A program made the position numbers and the translations under genes. A DNA stretch of 24,266 bases from Candidatus Woesearchaeota archaeon (lineage in GTDB: Archaea; Nanobdellota; Nanobdellia; Woesearchaeales; UBA10200): the NCBI GenBank assembly GCA_016180275.1, contig JACPBN010000043.1:1-24266 (forward strand), read 5' to 3'. A model generated the notes under the pieces. That model saw only the letters and a program-made list of their open reading frames with translations. It was not told the DNA's origin and made no database searches. Positions 14,792-23,149 of the stretch are shown here, in pieces. Position 1 is the stretch's first letter, and every line of letters starts with the position of its first letter.

Positions 14792-15424
14792 TTATTTTAT
14801 CTTACACACCACAATCACCTTTGCATACATATTTATGCCGAGAAGTTTGCATGCAAGTATCTTGAGCGGATGCCTTAATGCATGTGTCTCTTTCTTATGC
14901 ACAACAATAAATCCCTGTGACTCAAGTATCTTGCACAGGCTCTCAAGGCAGTACGGCCTTATATGCGTAGGCTCTGCCCAGAACGGATAGAATATGTTCA
15001 GGATATTAGGCGTGGAGACTATAAGAATGCCATCTTCTTTTAGATGCAATTTTACAAAATCCAGATACGAGATGAATTTCTCAATCGGTAAATGTTCAAT
15101 CACTTCCCATAATGTTATCACATCAAATTTCTGCTTGATAGACTTTAACGAGTCATATCCTTTATACCCTTTTGAACGCGCTGCTATAATGGCTTTCTTG
15201 TCAGCATCAAAGCAAGAAAACCTTCCTGTTATGTTTTTTTTCTGCAGATAATCAAAAAAAGATCCGTCAGATGATCCTATATCAAGAACTTCCATGCCAT
15301 TTTTAATGAACTGCAGGCCGTTTGCCCATTTCTTGCTTATCCATTCTACCTCAGTATCAGACAGCTTCTTTCCAAGTGACTGTGTAAGGTCTGAGTGGTA
15401 TTCCATGATATCATCATCCGTCAT
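14792..15424 (-). CDS. Class I SAM-dependent methyltransferase
   Basis: From ATG at 15424 the protein has 210 residues; an in-frame TTG at 15454 would add ten residues but overlap the upstream gene by 41 nt. The SAM-binding motif LDIGSSDG is at residues 47-54, followed by the acidic FDADKKAIIAA and the post-motif VITLWEVIEHLP, as in the Methyltransf_23/UbiG-like group. STPNILNIFYPFW lies where the substrate loop sits. It overlaps the GT4 gene stop by 11 nt, so it is the last gene of a minus-strand glycan operon and may O-methylate a sugar or a lipid-linked glycan. There is no further clue to its substrate. The 83 bp beyond its stop separate it from the convergent flippase gene and show no strong terminator hairpin. 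Confidence 0.85.
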   Translation of the reverse strand: MTDDDIMEYHSDLTQSLGKKLSDTEVEWISKKWANGLQFIKNGMEVLDIGSSDGSFFDYLQKKNITGRFSCFDADKKAIIAARSKGYKGYDSLKSIKQKFDVITLWEVIEHLPIEKFISYLDFVKLHLKEDGILIVSTPNILNIFYPFWAEPTHIRPYCLESLCKILESQGFIVVHKKETHALRHPLKILACKLLGINMYAKVIVVCKIK

Positions 15425-16574
15425 TTGCAAGCACTTCTTTATATATTTTTTCAAGCTTTCTTATCGCAACAGAGGCTATTAAGTTATTTCTTGCAAATTT
15501 CTTTGCATTTTTACCTAACTTTATCCTAAGTGATTTATCATCCAATAAAATTTTAATTGCGCGTATAAAACTTGGATAATTTGCATCAGCGAAATATGCA
15601 TTCACATTGTGCTTAAGATAGTCATACGGCCCTGCGCGGCCTTTAAATGCAAGTGTAGGACAAGCACAGCAGGCTGCTTCTGCCCATGCCCTTCCAAATG
15701 CCTCAAGCCAAAGGCTTGGAAATGCAAGAAAATCCACTGAATAATATAATGCTTTTAATTCCTTATCGCTTACTTGGCCGATAAATCTTATATTTTTAGG
15801 GTAATCATAGATGTTTATCTTATGTGCTTTTCTTATTTCTCCTGCGATGATAAGCTCTGTGTCATTGCGCTTTAATGCATCAAATGCTTTTATAAGGAGA
15901 TGTATACCCTTGAATGGCTCTCCTCCGCCGACATATAATATATGATGCTTATAATAAGGATTGATGTATTTACTTGACTTATATCCTTTGTAGCCAGGAT
16001 TGGAAAGCATACTATCATCAATAGGCTGCGGACAGACGTAGATATGTCGTTTAACTCCATGCAAGATAAGAAGTTTTTTCAGTGTGCTGCTAGTCACAAT
16101 AACACCGGCAGCTTTTCTAAGCACCTCTAATCTCTTCTTCTTTCTTAAATGCCTATATATAAAGAATATTATGCTTAAGAGCTTGTTTTTTTTAGTATGT
16201 ATCCTCTTTTGCGTTAAGCTGAGATAAAAGCTCTTAAAGATCCCGGGCTTTAATATTACTTTTCCAAAATCATCATCTTGCTCAATATGCAGGCCATTTA
16301 CATCTGTGATAAGGTTATTGATTGTGACAATTAGGGGAACAGAGTATTTACTGGCAATTTTAGAAACTTTTTCAAGATTTATGATATTATGGTGCAGAAC
16401 AATATCAGGAAGCGAATTTCTCTGAGCTAAGATAGCAAGGCTCTTTTTTAATTCTTCAGTATCTGTAAATAGAGTCACTTTATGGCCATGTTTTCTTAAG
16501 TAGTCTATTGTTATTCTTGTGCTTGTTCCTCCTCCTGGAAGCTCTATGGTGTTGGAATACAGGCAGATGTTCAT
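15414..16574 (-). CDS. Family 4 glycosyltransferase (GT-B)
   Basis: Protein of 386 residues. The N-terminal acceptor domain begins MNICLYSNTIELPGGGTSTR with the usual glycine-rich loop. The donor domain has ILYVGGGEPFKGIHLLIKA (residues 212-230) and the E-x7-E pair E291/E299 in SLWLEAFGRAWAEA, both typical of GT4 retaining enzymes. It would transfer a sugar from a nucleotide donor to a lipid-linked intermediate at the cytoplasmic face. A basic insert at about residues 121-150 (RIHTKKNK, RHLRKKKR) may bind the membrane. It is preceded by a 97-bp gap holding a REP-like hairpin and is followed, with an 11-nt overlap, by the methyltransferase. Donor unknown. Confidence 0.9.
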   Translation of the reverse strand: MNICLYSNTIELPGGGTSTRITIDYLRKHGHKVTLFTDTEELKKSLAILAQRNSLPDIVLHHNIINLEKVSKIASKYSVPLIVTINNLITDVNGLHIEQDDDFGKVILKPGIFKSFYLSLTQKRIHTKKNKLLSIIFFIYRHLRKKKRLEVLRKAAGVIVTSSTLKKLLILHGVKRHIYVCPQPIDDSMLSNPGYKGYKSSKYINPYYKHHILYVGGGEPFKGIHLLIKAFDALKRNDTELIIAGEIRKAHKINIYDYPKNIRFIGQVSDKELKALYYSVDFLAFPSLWLEAFGRAWAEAACCACPTLAFKGRAGPYDYLKHNVNAYFADANYPSFIRAIKILLDDKSLRIKLGKNAKKFARNNLIASVAIRKLEKIYKEVLANDG

Positions 16575-16649
16575 TTTAGTCTCTTCTCAATTTTGTATTT
16601 TTTAGCTAGTTGATGATCTATAATAATGTTTTATTACCTTTAGGGTTTA

Positions 16650-16713
16650 ATACCCCGTTGCTTGCAACGATTTAATTATTTATATACGAGATACCCCGCA
16701 GCTTGCTGCGATT
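16650..16713. repeat. Two REP-like CUUG hairpins
   Basis: Two 23-bp copies start at 16650 and 16691, 41 bp apart. Each reads ATACCCCG, then a variable triplet, CTTG, a matching triplet, and CGATT. The stems are CGTTG-CTTG-CAACG (16656-16669) and CGCAG-CTTG-CTGCG (16697-16710): the stem bases differ but remain paired in each. CTTG can form the stable CUUG tetraloop. Copy 1 begins at the stop codon of the deacetylase gene; copy 2 lies inside its last codons. Such units resemble REP sequences, often linked to IS200/IS605-type (RAYT) transposases; none is encoded here. Confidence 0.75.
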
Positions 16714-17340
16714 GGGTAGTTCATTAAGATAATTCTCAAACTCATTTTTTATTTTTTTATAATTATAGCAGTGGAACACTAGTCTTCCCTGCTTAAGGTA
16801 CAATCTTGAATCATTTAGATCAATTTTGCTCCATGGCCTCTCATCCAGATTTTTTGGGAAACGCACTGGCAGAAACACTCTTCTTCTCTTCATATTTGAC
16901 AGGAAGTTTCTGATGTGGAGAATGCTTTTCCACCGTTGCATTGCCACATCTCGAATTGAAGAATCAAACAGCCCATATTTCACCAATATCTTTAGTTGGG
17001 AGTTTTTGAATTTAAACCCTGGAAAACGCCAGCCTATGAGTTTTAACTTATGCTTTTTGAACAGTTCAACTGTTTTTTTTATTATCCTATCTGCATCTTT
17101 ATAAGATACGCAAGTGAAATCCTCATGATGATAGCCATGTGCACAGATAATATGCCTTTTGGCTATCTGCTTTACTTGCTTTGGATATTTTTCAAGCATC
17201 TGGCCTGTGATGTAGAATTCCCCTCTTATTTTATGTCTGGTCAACAAGTTGGCAAAATCTAATGCAGATCTTATGTCTTGTTCAACATCCATCGTATAGA
17301 TTTGTGACATATTGCTAGATATATGTTTTTTATTATTCAT
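16672..17340 (-). CDS. Polysaccharide deacetylase (NodB/CE4 family)
   Basis: Protein of 222 residues. The CE4 motifs are in order: TMDVEQD at residues 16-22 (motif 1, catalytic and metal Asp), AHGYHHEDF at 67-75 with H68 and H72 as likely metal ligands (motif 2), GWRFPGF at 103-109 (motif 3, R105/P107), and LVFHCYNYK near 192-200 (last motif). It likely removes an N-acetyl group from a HexNAc unit in a lipid-linked or surface glycan. No signal peptide is seen, so it would work in the cytoplasm. The start overlaps the upstream stop in an ATGA quartet (17337-17340). Odd: the C-terminal residues NRSKLRGI are encoded by a REP-like hairpin, so the native tail may have been replaced. Activity is not proven by sequence. 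Confidence 0.85.
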   Translation of the reverse strand: MNNKKHISSNMSQIYTMDVEQDIRSALDFANLLTRHKIRGEFYITGQMLEKYPKQVKQIAKRHIICAHGYHHEDFTCVSYKDADRIIKKTVELFKKHKLKLIGWRFPGFKFKNSQLKILVKYGLFDSSIRDVAMQRWKSILHIRNFLSNMKRRRVFLPVRFPKNLDERPWSKIDLNDSRLYLKQGRLVFHCYNYKKIKNEFENYLNELPNRSKLRGISYINN

Positions 17341-18197
17341 AATATTTTATTTTTTATATGTTTTAATAAATTTAGATATTTTTTAGCTTGAGTCTTCCAA
17401 TTCCCTGAATTTTTTATAAACCATTTTCTTGCTCTCTTGCTAATTGCATCTGCTTCTTTAGGATTATCAAGCAGATATCTTATTCCAGATGCAAGATCAT
17501 CAGTGTAATATGCAGGAAACCCTATCTTTTCAGCCAGATTAGGCTTTATCGCCACTACAGGCTTTCCCATCGCTGCATAATCCATCATTTTGGTGCTGGA
17601 ATCCCAGGAGATAGGCAATACGCAAACATTGCATCTTGCAAGTGTTTCAGGAACCTTATCTGTAGCAAGATTGTTTATTAATTTTAGTTTGATATCTTTC
17701 TGTTTACAGGATTTAACAAGCTCTTCAATATTATAAAAAGAATGAGTCTGCCCAAGATAGCATGCATCATGCTCAGGCTTTGCTTTTTTAGGCTTGAAAT
17801 TGCTGCCGTTCATGATAAATGAATTGCACTTATACTTAAAGAGATTATATTTAGAAGGCGTAACAACATGATCATGATTTTTAGCTATGAATCTTATCCA
17901 TTTTTCTGAGTGGTAAAAATGAGGATGATCAGTTAGGTCATGGACTAAAAGTGCACCAAATCTCAATCCCAGAATATGCTGGACAGCAGTGGCTAATCCT
18001 GTTAATCTTCCTATCGAGATGACAAAATCAGGCCTGAATTTTAAAAATTTGAAAATGTACAGATACCATTGGCTTTTCTTGACAGTCACTACATCATGGC
18101 CTAACTGCTTAAAATAGTGAGGCAAAAATTCCCATGCCCCATTTATTCCTGAAGCATCATATTCTTTATTTGCATGAGTTAATATTAAAATTTTCAT
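17337..18197 (-). CDS. Short GT-B glycosyltransferase (GT4-like)
   Basis: The 286-residue protein starts MKILILTHANKEYDASG, typical of the GT-B acceptor domain, and has a donor-domain signature DSSTKMMDYAAMGKPVVAIKP at about residues 199-219, where the usual glutamate pair of GT4 is not obvious. It is about 80-100 residues shorter than standard GT4 proteins, mainly in the N-terminal domain, yet reads continuously, so it is a compact family member rather than a fragment. AGAGTGAT lies a few bases before its ATG. It is co-directional and overlaps the deacetylase start by 4 nt, suggesting that the two act on the same glycan intermediate. Donor and acceptor are unknown. Confidence 0.85.
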   Translation of the reverse strand: MKILILTHANKEYDASGINGAWEFLPHYFKQLGHDVVTVKKSQWYLYIFKFLKFRPDFVISIGRLTGLATAVQHILGLRFGALLVHDLTDHPHFYHSEKWIRFIAKNHDHVVTPSKYNLFKYKCNSFIMNGSNFKPKKAKPEHDACYLGQTHSFYNIEELVKSCKQKDIKLKLINNLATDKVPETLARCNVCVLPISWDSSTKMMDYAAMGKPVVAIKPNLAEKIGFPAYYTDDLASGIRYLLDNPKEADAISKRARKWFIKNSGNWKTQAKKYLNLLKHIKNKIL

Positions 18198-18242
18198 TTT
18201 ATATCACTCTTTCCATAATCTTCAAAAATTATAATTAATGGC

Positions 18243-19526
18243 TTAATGATTTCTTAATTTAGGTACTGGACTGAAATTAAATCTTAATTTGCTCATTTTA
18301 TCAAATATTAGGTAAGTTGTATATAAAAACAGTACAATAAGACCCAGCTGCCTTATATAAGTATATAGGAAAGCGCCATTTATTTTTATATGAAAGTCAT
18401 ACAGGAAAGTGTTTGTCATGAGATAGCTTACTGTTAACATGATCTGCCAGTATTTTTCTCCGATTAACAGCAATAAAGCAAGCAATATTATTGGAAGATG
18501 ATGCTCGCTAAGCCAGATATCTATAATCAAGATAAAAAGCAATATAAGGGCATAATATATCCTGTATATATTCTGGTTCATTGATTTGCCATACTCTGTA
18601 TTATTCCATATTATGACAGTGATATAAAGAAATAATATCAGATTTAATAACAGATAAAATTTCTGGAGCAATGGATTTATTTCATACAGAAGCTTTTGTA
18701 AAGAGAAAAATGTTCCGCCTGTTTCAAGCTTTGGGACAAAGGCAAGCTTATCTGCATTTTTCAAGAATGTTAAAAAACCTGCAGCTGAAGAGGGATTAAA
18801 TATAAATGGAAGAAACGAGAGTATAAACACAGCTATTCCTAGGAAAAATTCCTTAAATCGTCTTCGCAAGATAAGATATGGAAATAAGATTGCAGAATAC
18901 AGCATTAAGCTTGAAGCTAGGCCTGTTGCTATGCCTGTGACATACCATTTTTTGCCATGATTTTTATCATAGAAATAGACTATGGTATAAAGAGCTAATA
19001 CTATGAGAATATAATGCCCCCACTGCAGCTGCCTTACTAAAGGAGTGGAAAGCAGCACAAGCATGATAAATATTATCGCCAATGAATTTTTCTTATGGCC
19101 ACTAAGATTCTCTGAGTTTAAAGCATAGATATGTTTTATGCCGTAAGACAGGAACAGAGATACAGACAATAACAGTGCTAAAAAGAACACGAAATAAGCA
19201 GTGCTTAGGCTAAATGCAGTAAAGGCTAAGCCAACAGCTGCCATCAATGGCGGATAGACAAATGCCCCGCCAGGAATGTCTATCCCGATATTCTCAATAT
19301 CATATATATTTTTGCCATGCAAAAGATTGCTGCCGCCGTTATATATTGTATTAAATACACTGCCTATCTGATCGCCATATTCAGTCCCGATTGATGTTTT
19401 TGCAGGAGCCAGATCATGCTGAAAAAATGCCGGAGCCAATCGAATGAGAAATCTAAAAGCAGGAACCAGGCTAAGCAATATAGAAAGTATAATGATACTG
19501 ACTAGGATAATATTTTTTTTGTTCAT
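18243..19526 (-). CDS. GT87-like membrane glycosyltransferase (DUF2029 type)
   Basis: The 427-residue protein has about 10-11 hydrophobic helices. After the first helix the outer loop contains GGSNLLHGKNIYDI and then FVYPPLMAAVGLAF with Y91-P-P-L94, the pattern seen in GT87 polyprenyl-phosphate-mannose-dependent mannosyltransferases. VRQLQWGHYILIVLALY further on is another GT87 hallmark. It probably adds a hexose, perhaps mannose, on the outer face using a polyprenyl-phosphate sugar made by a DPM1-like enzyme such as the one at 12447. It is the first gene of the minus-strand block and is transcribed divergently from the GT4 gene at 19632. Specific acceptor unknown. Confidence 0.85.
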   Translation of the reverse strand: MNKKNIILVSIIILSILLSLVPAFRFLIRLAPAFFQHDLAPAKTSIGTEYGDQIGSVFNTIYNGGSNLLHGKNIYDIENIGIDIPGGAFVYPPLMAAVGLAFTAFSLSTAYFVFFLALLLSVSLFLSYGIKHIYALNSENLSGHKKNSLAIIFIMLVLLSTPLVRQLQWGHYILIVLALYTIVYFYDKNHGKKWYVTGIATGLASSLMLYSAILFPYLILRRRFKEFFLGIAVFILSFLPFIFNPSSAAGFLTFLKNADKLAFVPKLETGGTFFSLQKLLYEINPLLQKFYLLLNLILFLYITVIIWNNTEYGKSMNQNIYRIYYALILLFILIIDIWLSEHHLPIILLALLLLIGEKYWQIMLTVSYLMTNTFLYDFHIKINGAFLYTYIRQLGLIVLFLYTTYLIFDKMSKLRFNFSPVPKLRNH

Positions 19527-19591
19527 TTTATTTTGTTATCAATCTCATGTTTTTCTGCAATAATATTCTTTTAATTTCTACTACAACAAGC

Positions 19592-19599
19592 TTTATAAA
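19592..19599 (+). promoter_or_regulatory. TATA box before the plus-strand GT4 gene
   Basis: TTTATAAA lies in the 105-bp divergent gap, about 36 nt before ATG 19632, so the message would have a leader of roughly 10 nt. CGTGA (19621-19625) could be its ribosome-binding site. On the other strand only weaker AT-rich candidates are seen for the GT87-like gene. Confidence 0.55.
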
Positions 19600-19631
19600 C
19601 TTATTGGTAATATGCATATTCGTGAAAAGTT

Positions 19632-20786
19632 ATGAAACTCTGCATCGTGACACGCTTCTTCCCCAAAGATTATTATGGAGGTGGAGAGAGTGTTATCTAC
19701 AATATCTGGAAAAGAGCTGCTGTTAGATATGAAGTTAGCCTGATTTCCGGCTGGACAAAAGACCCTGCACTTCTTCCTGCAGATTCATACAAAGTTGATC
19801 TGACAAGCAAAAACCGCTTTTTGCGGTACATAAGATTATTTTCTGCTGTAAAAAGATTTGTTAAAGAGATAAAGCCAGATATCATCCATACAAACACCAT
19901 GGAGATCCCTGAAACAGGCATTCCCACAATTGTCATGGTGCATCATGTCAGTCATTTTCTGGATATAGTAAATATACAAAATTCTTTTTTTGCAAGACTT
20001 AGGCTGAGAATACAGAGGAATCTGGTTGTCAGCAGGCTTAATAGGGCAAGGTTCATCGTGACAGTAAGCAATGCCACAAAGGAAGATCTCATCAGATTAG
20101 GCATTGATCAGGAAAAGATAAGAGTGATACACAACGGCATTGACTTTGAAAGGTTTGACAGTATTAAAAAAAATATTGGAAGCAGCAGACTAAAAAATGA
20201 GAAAGGCAAACCACAAAAAGAGAGAAAAGTACAAAACGACAAAGACAGCAGATTTACAATAGCCTATCCTTCCAGAATCTCTCCAGAGAAAGCCCAGCAC
20301 ATTGCGATAAATGCAATAAAACTGCTTCCAAAAGAGCTGTTAGATAAAGTAAATCTTGTATTGCCTGGTTTTGTATCTGATGAAAATTACCTAAAAGAGC
20401 TTCAATCATTGATACAAGGCTATCCTGTTGAGATATTGCCAAACGTGGATAATATAGAGCAGTATTATTTTTTGGCTGACTTGATTATTTTTCCTACATT
20501 ACTGAAAGAGGGCTTTGGATTAGTTGCAGCAGAAGCCCTTGCCTGCAGCAAGCCGATAATCGCCTCTGACATGCCTGCAATAAGAGAAGTAGTAAATGAA
20601 TATGGCATGCTGATTGAGCCAAATAATCCTGCAAGGCTTGCTAATGCCATGATTGAAGTTTTTAAAGACAAAAAGAAATACGCTGCACTTGCAAATAAAG
20701 GCAATATTTATGTAAGGAAGAATTTCTCATGGGAGACTGCATTCGGAAAATATGAAGAACTGTATGGAGAGATAGCAAAGCATTAA
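19632..20786 (+). CDS. Family 4 glycosyltransferase (GT-B)
   Basis: Protein of 384 residues. It starts MKLCIVTRFFPKDYYGGGES, with the glycine-rich loop of GT4 enzymes, has VSNATKEDLIRLGI and IRVIHNGIDFERF at the domain linker (about 144-175), and the donor-site E-x7-E pair E293/E301 in EGFGLVAAEALA. A charged stretch of about 30 residues (178-207, rich in Lys) sits between the two domains and looks like an inserted linker. The enzyme likely adds a sugar to a lipid-linked glycan in the cytoplasm. It is transcribed alone from its own TATA box. Its TAA stop overlaps the stop of the convergent surface-protein gene within TTAA (20783-20786). Confidence 0.92.
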   Translation: MKLCIVTRFFPKDYYGGGESVIYNIWKRAAVRYEVSLISGWTKDPALLPADSYKVDLTSKNRFLRYIRLFSAVKRFVKEIKPDIIHTNTMEIPETGIPTIVMVHHVSHFLDIVNIQNSFFARLRLRIQRNLVVSRLNRARFIVTVSNATKEDLIRLGIDQEKIRVIHNGIDFERFDSIKKNIGSSRLKNEKGKPQKERKVQNDKDSRFTIAYPSRISPEKAQHIAINAIKLLPKELLDKVNLVLPGFVSDENYLKELQSLIQGYPVEILPNVDNIEQYYFLADLIIFPTLLKEGFGLVAAEALACSKPIIASDMPAIREVVNEYGMLIEPNNPARLANAMIEVFKDKKKYAALANKGNIYVRKNFSWETAFGKYEELYGEIAKH

Positions 20787-21247
20787 ATTATGTTGATTAT
20801 TAGCTGCTCTGAATCAGAATATGTTCCATTAAAAGCAGTAACATTTATGTTATATGTTCCTGCACTGGTGTAATTATATTCTATATAATATAGCACTGTT
20901 TCGTTCTTAGCTATTTGTGTCAATAATTTTGCTGAGATGCTGCTTTCGCCGGTGTTTATAGTAAAGTTTAAGTTTGAGATATTGATATTCCAGCCATTTC
21001 TATTATTGACTTTGAAGCCAAACAATCTGTTCAATGAATTTGAATAGATGTTAATTAAGTCATATATATTTATTGGAGAGATTTCAACAGTGATATTTGC
21101 TGAATTAGTATATGTTCCGTTAAATGCAGTTACATTTATTGTGTATTCTCCTGGATTTGTATAGTTATATTCTATATAATACAACATGCTTTCATTTGAA
21201 GCAATGCTTGTCAGCAGATTTGCATAAATAATGCTTTCATAGATTGT
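20783..21247 (-). other. Surface protein fragment: last two CARDB/PKD-like repeats
   Basis: Open segment after the internal deletion. It resumes with YESIIYANLL, which matches the later half of a repeat (compare GESSISAKLL in the final unit), then has two copies of LYYIEYNYT, one per repeat, and ends SEQLIINII at TAA 20783. The last unit is complete in length, so the stop falls at a domain boundary. If called alone it would start at ATG 21187 (134 residues). Confidence 0.7.
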
Positions 21248-22454
21248 AAATATTAAGGGGAGGCCTTATTGCTGCTGATATGGTTTTTGAATCTGATTTT
21301 CCTGTGGCATTTGCTGTTGCGATTATAGTATAAGTTCCGTAATTTGTATAGTTATACTCCACAAACACTAACAATTTCTCACCTACAGATAAATTAACAA
21401 GATAATTTGCATATATTGCAGCTTCTCCTGTATTCAGGCTCCAGTTTATGTTTGTAAGAGCGGAGTTTTCGTTGTTTAATATTGTAAAAGCAAATAGAGT
21501 GTTTAGTTTGTTAGCATAAACCTGTGTAAGTTCCGTTATAATTATGTCTCCAACGTATATACTGATGTTTGCAGAAGCAGTTATGTTTCCGGCTCTGGTT
21601 GTTGCGTTAATTGTGTATGTACCTTTATTTGTATAATTATATTCAACAAAAACAATCAGTTTTTCGTTTTGAGCTAGAGTTGCATTATATGTGCTGTTTA
21701 TTACTGTGCCATCGCCCATATCTATAGACCATGATGCATTTAACGTATCTTGAGCATTATTTAAGATAATGAATTCAAAAATTTTCAGAGTTCCATTAGA
21801 ATAGATAACAGAGAGATTACTAATAGTAATATTTGACTCACTTGTTGGAATAACATAATAAATTTCCATGCTTGACAGGTTTAATGTGCCATTTGTGTCT
21901 GAGCTAAATGAAAGGGTAATGTTGCAATATCCTTCAGAATCTGCTGTGCAGCTATCTAAAACGTTATTTAATTCATCTTCAAAGTCGTAGATATATTCTT
22001 CCGCTGACCATGAGCCTGCCTTATTCCATGCTTGCTGGTTTTCAACATACATTTTTGGATTTGAGATTGTTGATACTATTGTTACATTATTTTCGCTTGT
22101 TCTTTCTGTGCCGTTAAGAAGACCATCACTTGGAGTAACGTAGCAACCCCATTTATCATTTAATGAGAGATTTCCTTTTGCCAAAGTTTGTGAGTTAATG
22201 TTTTGGTTAACGCCATTTTTATACCATTTATATGAAGAATCTTTTTCTTCAAAGCTTTCTGGGTCTAAATAACTGTAATTGCAGATTAAGTCATCTCCTA
22301 AAGAAGCATTGAGCGGCAGAACTTTTACGTTTGATGCATTGGGAGCTTCGTTTGGCCTGTCGCAACTTACACTTGAATCACTTATTGCAGCAGTTGGCAT
22401 AGAGTAGACTTTGAAGTAAACATTATCTGGGTCACTCCCTCTGAAATAAATTAC
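21237..22454 (-). other. Surface protein fragment: Ig-like domain and first repeats
   Basis: Open segment beginning VIYFRGSDPDNVYFKVYS after the second frameshift; alone it could start at ATG 22400 (387 residues). It contains an Ig-like domain with cysteines in CDRPNEAP, ICNYSYL and WGCYVTP, a spacer with QAWNKAGSWSAEEYIYDFED, and repeats with VFVEYNYTNKGTYTI and VFVEYNYTNYGTYTI. It ends RPPLNIYNL, which is the beginning of a third repeat cut short by the deletion. Confidence 0.75.
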
Positions 22455-23028
22455 TTAGTGTTCTCAACTCATTATTAAAGTTATTCCACTGATCTGGGTC
22501 TGTAGTTGTGTCTACTACAGTTGCTGAGTAGATATACATATAAGTAGATTTATTATAACATGAGGTACCACAATTCATACTATAATTGCTTATATTATTA
22601 CATCCTGCACCTGTTGGTGCGCAATAAATGCTATAAGCTTTTTCCATTTGCGGATCATAGGAATCATCCTGCTGACTATCTTTATTTGTATGCGCTCTAG
22701 CAGCAATATAGAAATAATCAAAACTATTCTCAGTTACATTTCCCCAATACCTATTCTCATCTGTTGCCCATGTTCCCTTCTCTGTTAAGTTCTCATACCA
22801 AGGGTGTTGTGGCTTGCCGCTCTCCCAAAATCCTGCAATTGCACCAACGTCACAATCGAGCCCATTTGGAGGGACTAAACTCCAATCATATACACTTAAC
22901 CTCATATCATCATTAGCTGCATCATAAGCAAACTTATAGCACAAGCTTGCATTATTTGGTGTGTAGGAACCATAAGTAAGGCTTTCCGCATTATTAGTAC
23001 CTTCAAACTTTTGTGCTTCACTATATAC
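22432..23028 (-). other. Surface protein fragment: Cys- and aromatic-rich region
   Basis: Open segment between the first two frameshifts, starting VYSEAQKFEGTNNAES. It includes LCYKFAYDAANDDMRLSVYD, a Trp-rich part (FWESGKPQHPWYENL, GTWATDENRYWG) and paired cysteines (CAPTGAGC, CGTSC). I do not recognise a named domain. It ends in LFQRE at TGA 22432 where the reading frame shifts. If called alone it would start at TTG 22944. Confidence 0.7.
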
Positions 23029-23149
23029 CTATAATCCCATTATTTGTAAATCCTGCAGGACAGCCAGATGGCGTGCAGTCTGAATAGGCATAGCTAATGC
23101 TGATTAATGATAATGATACAAAAATCCATAAAAATATTTTAATTTTCAA
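23021..23149 (-). other. Signal-peptide start fragment of the secreted protein
   Basis: TTG 23149 opens a 42-residue frame: two lysines, a hydrophobic core WIFVSLSLISIS, and a likely cleavage after SYA, then SDCTPSGCPAGFTNNG, ending at TAG 23021. The frame continues one base over as VYSEAQKF, so this is the true N-terminus of the gene. The GAGGTGG site and the TTGA overlap with the upstream stop support the start. Confidence 0.72.

Larger units (their letters stand above)
20783..23149 (-). pseudogene. Secreted multi-domain repeat protein, frameshifted and internally deleted
   Basis: Read across three lesions, this is one gene of about 780 residues. It starts at TTG 23149, overlapping the stop of the upstream gene (TTGA), with GAGGTGG just upstream. 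A signal peptide (about residues 1-21, IFLWIFVSLSLISISYA) is followed by a Cys-rich region, an Ig-like domain (CNYSYLDPES, YKWYKNG, WGCYVTPSDG) and four ~95-residue CARDB/PKD-like repeats, each with EYNYT before GTYT/GEYT. Lesions: an extra base near 23024-23031, an extra base near 22435-22457, and loss of about 38 residues with a frame change near 21237-21260. About 35-40 Asn-X-Ser/Thr sites are seen, so it looks like an AglB substrate. No C-terminal membrane anchor is present; the tail may also be lost. Assembly errors are an alternative to true decay. Confidence 0.75.

Noticed and set aside
16650..16713. A mini CRISPR array
   Set aside because: There are only two units, about 18 bp apart, with differing stem bases and no further copies nearby; they behave like REP hairpins.
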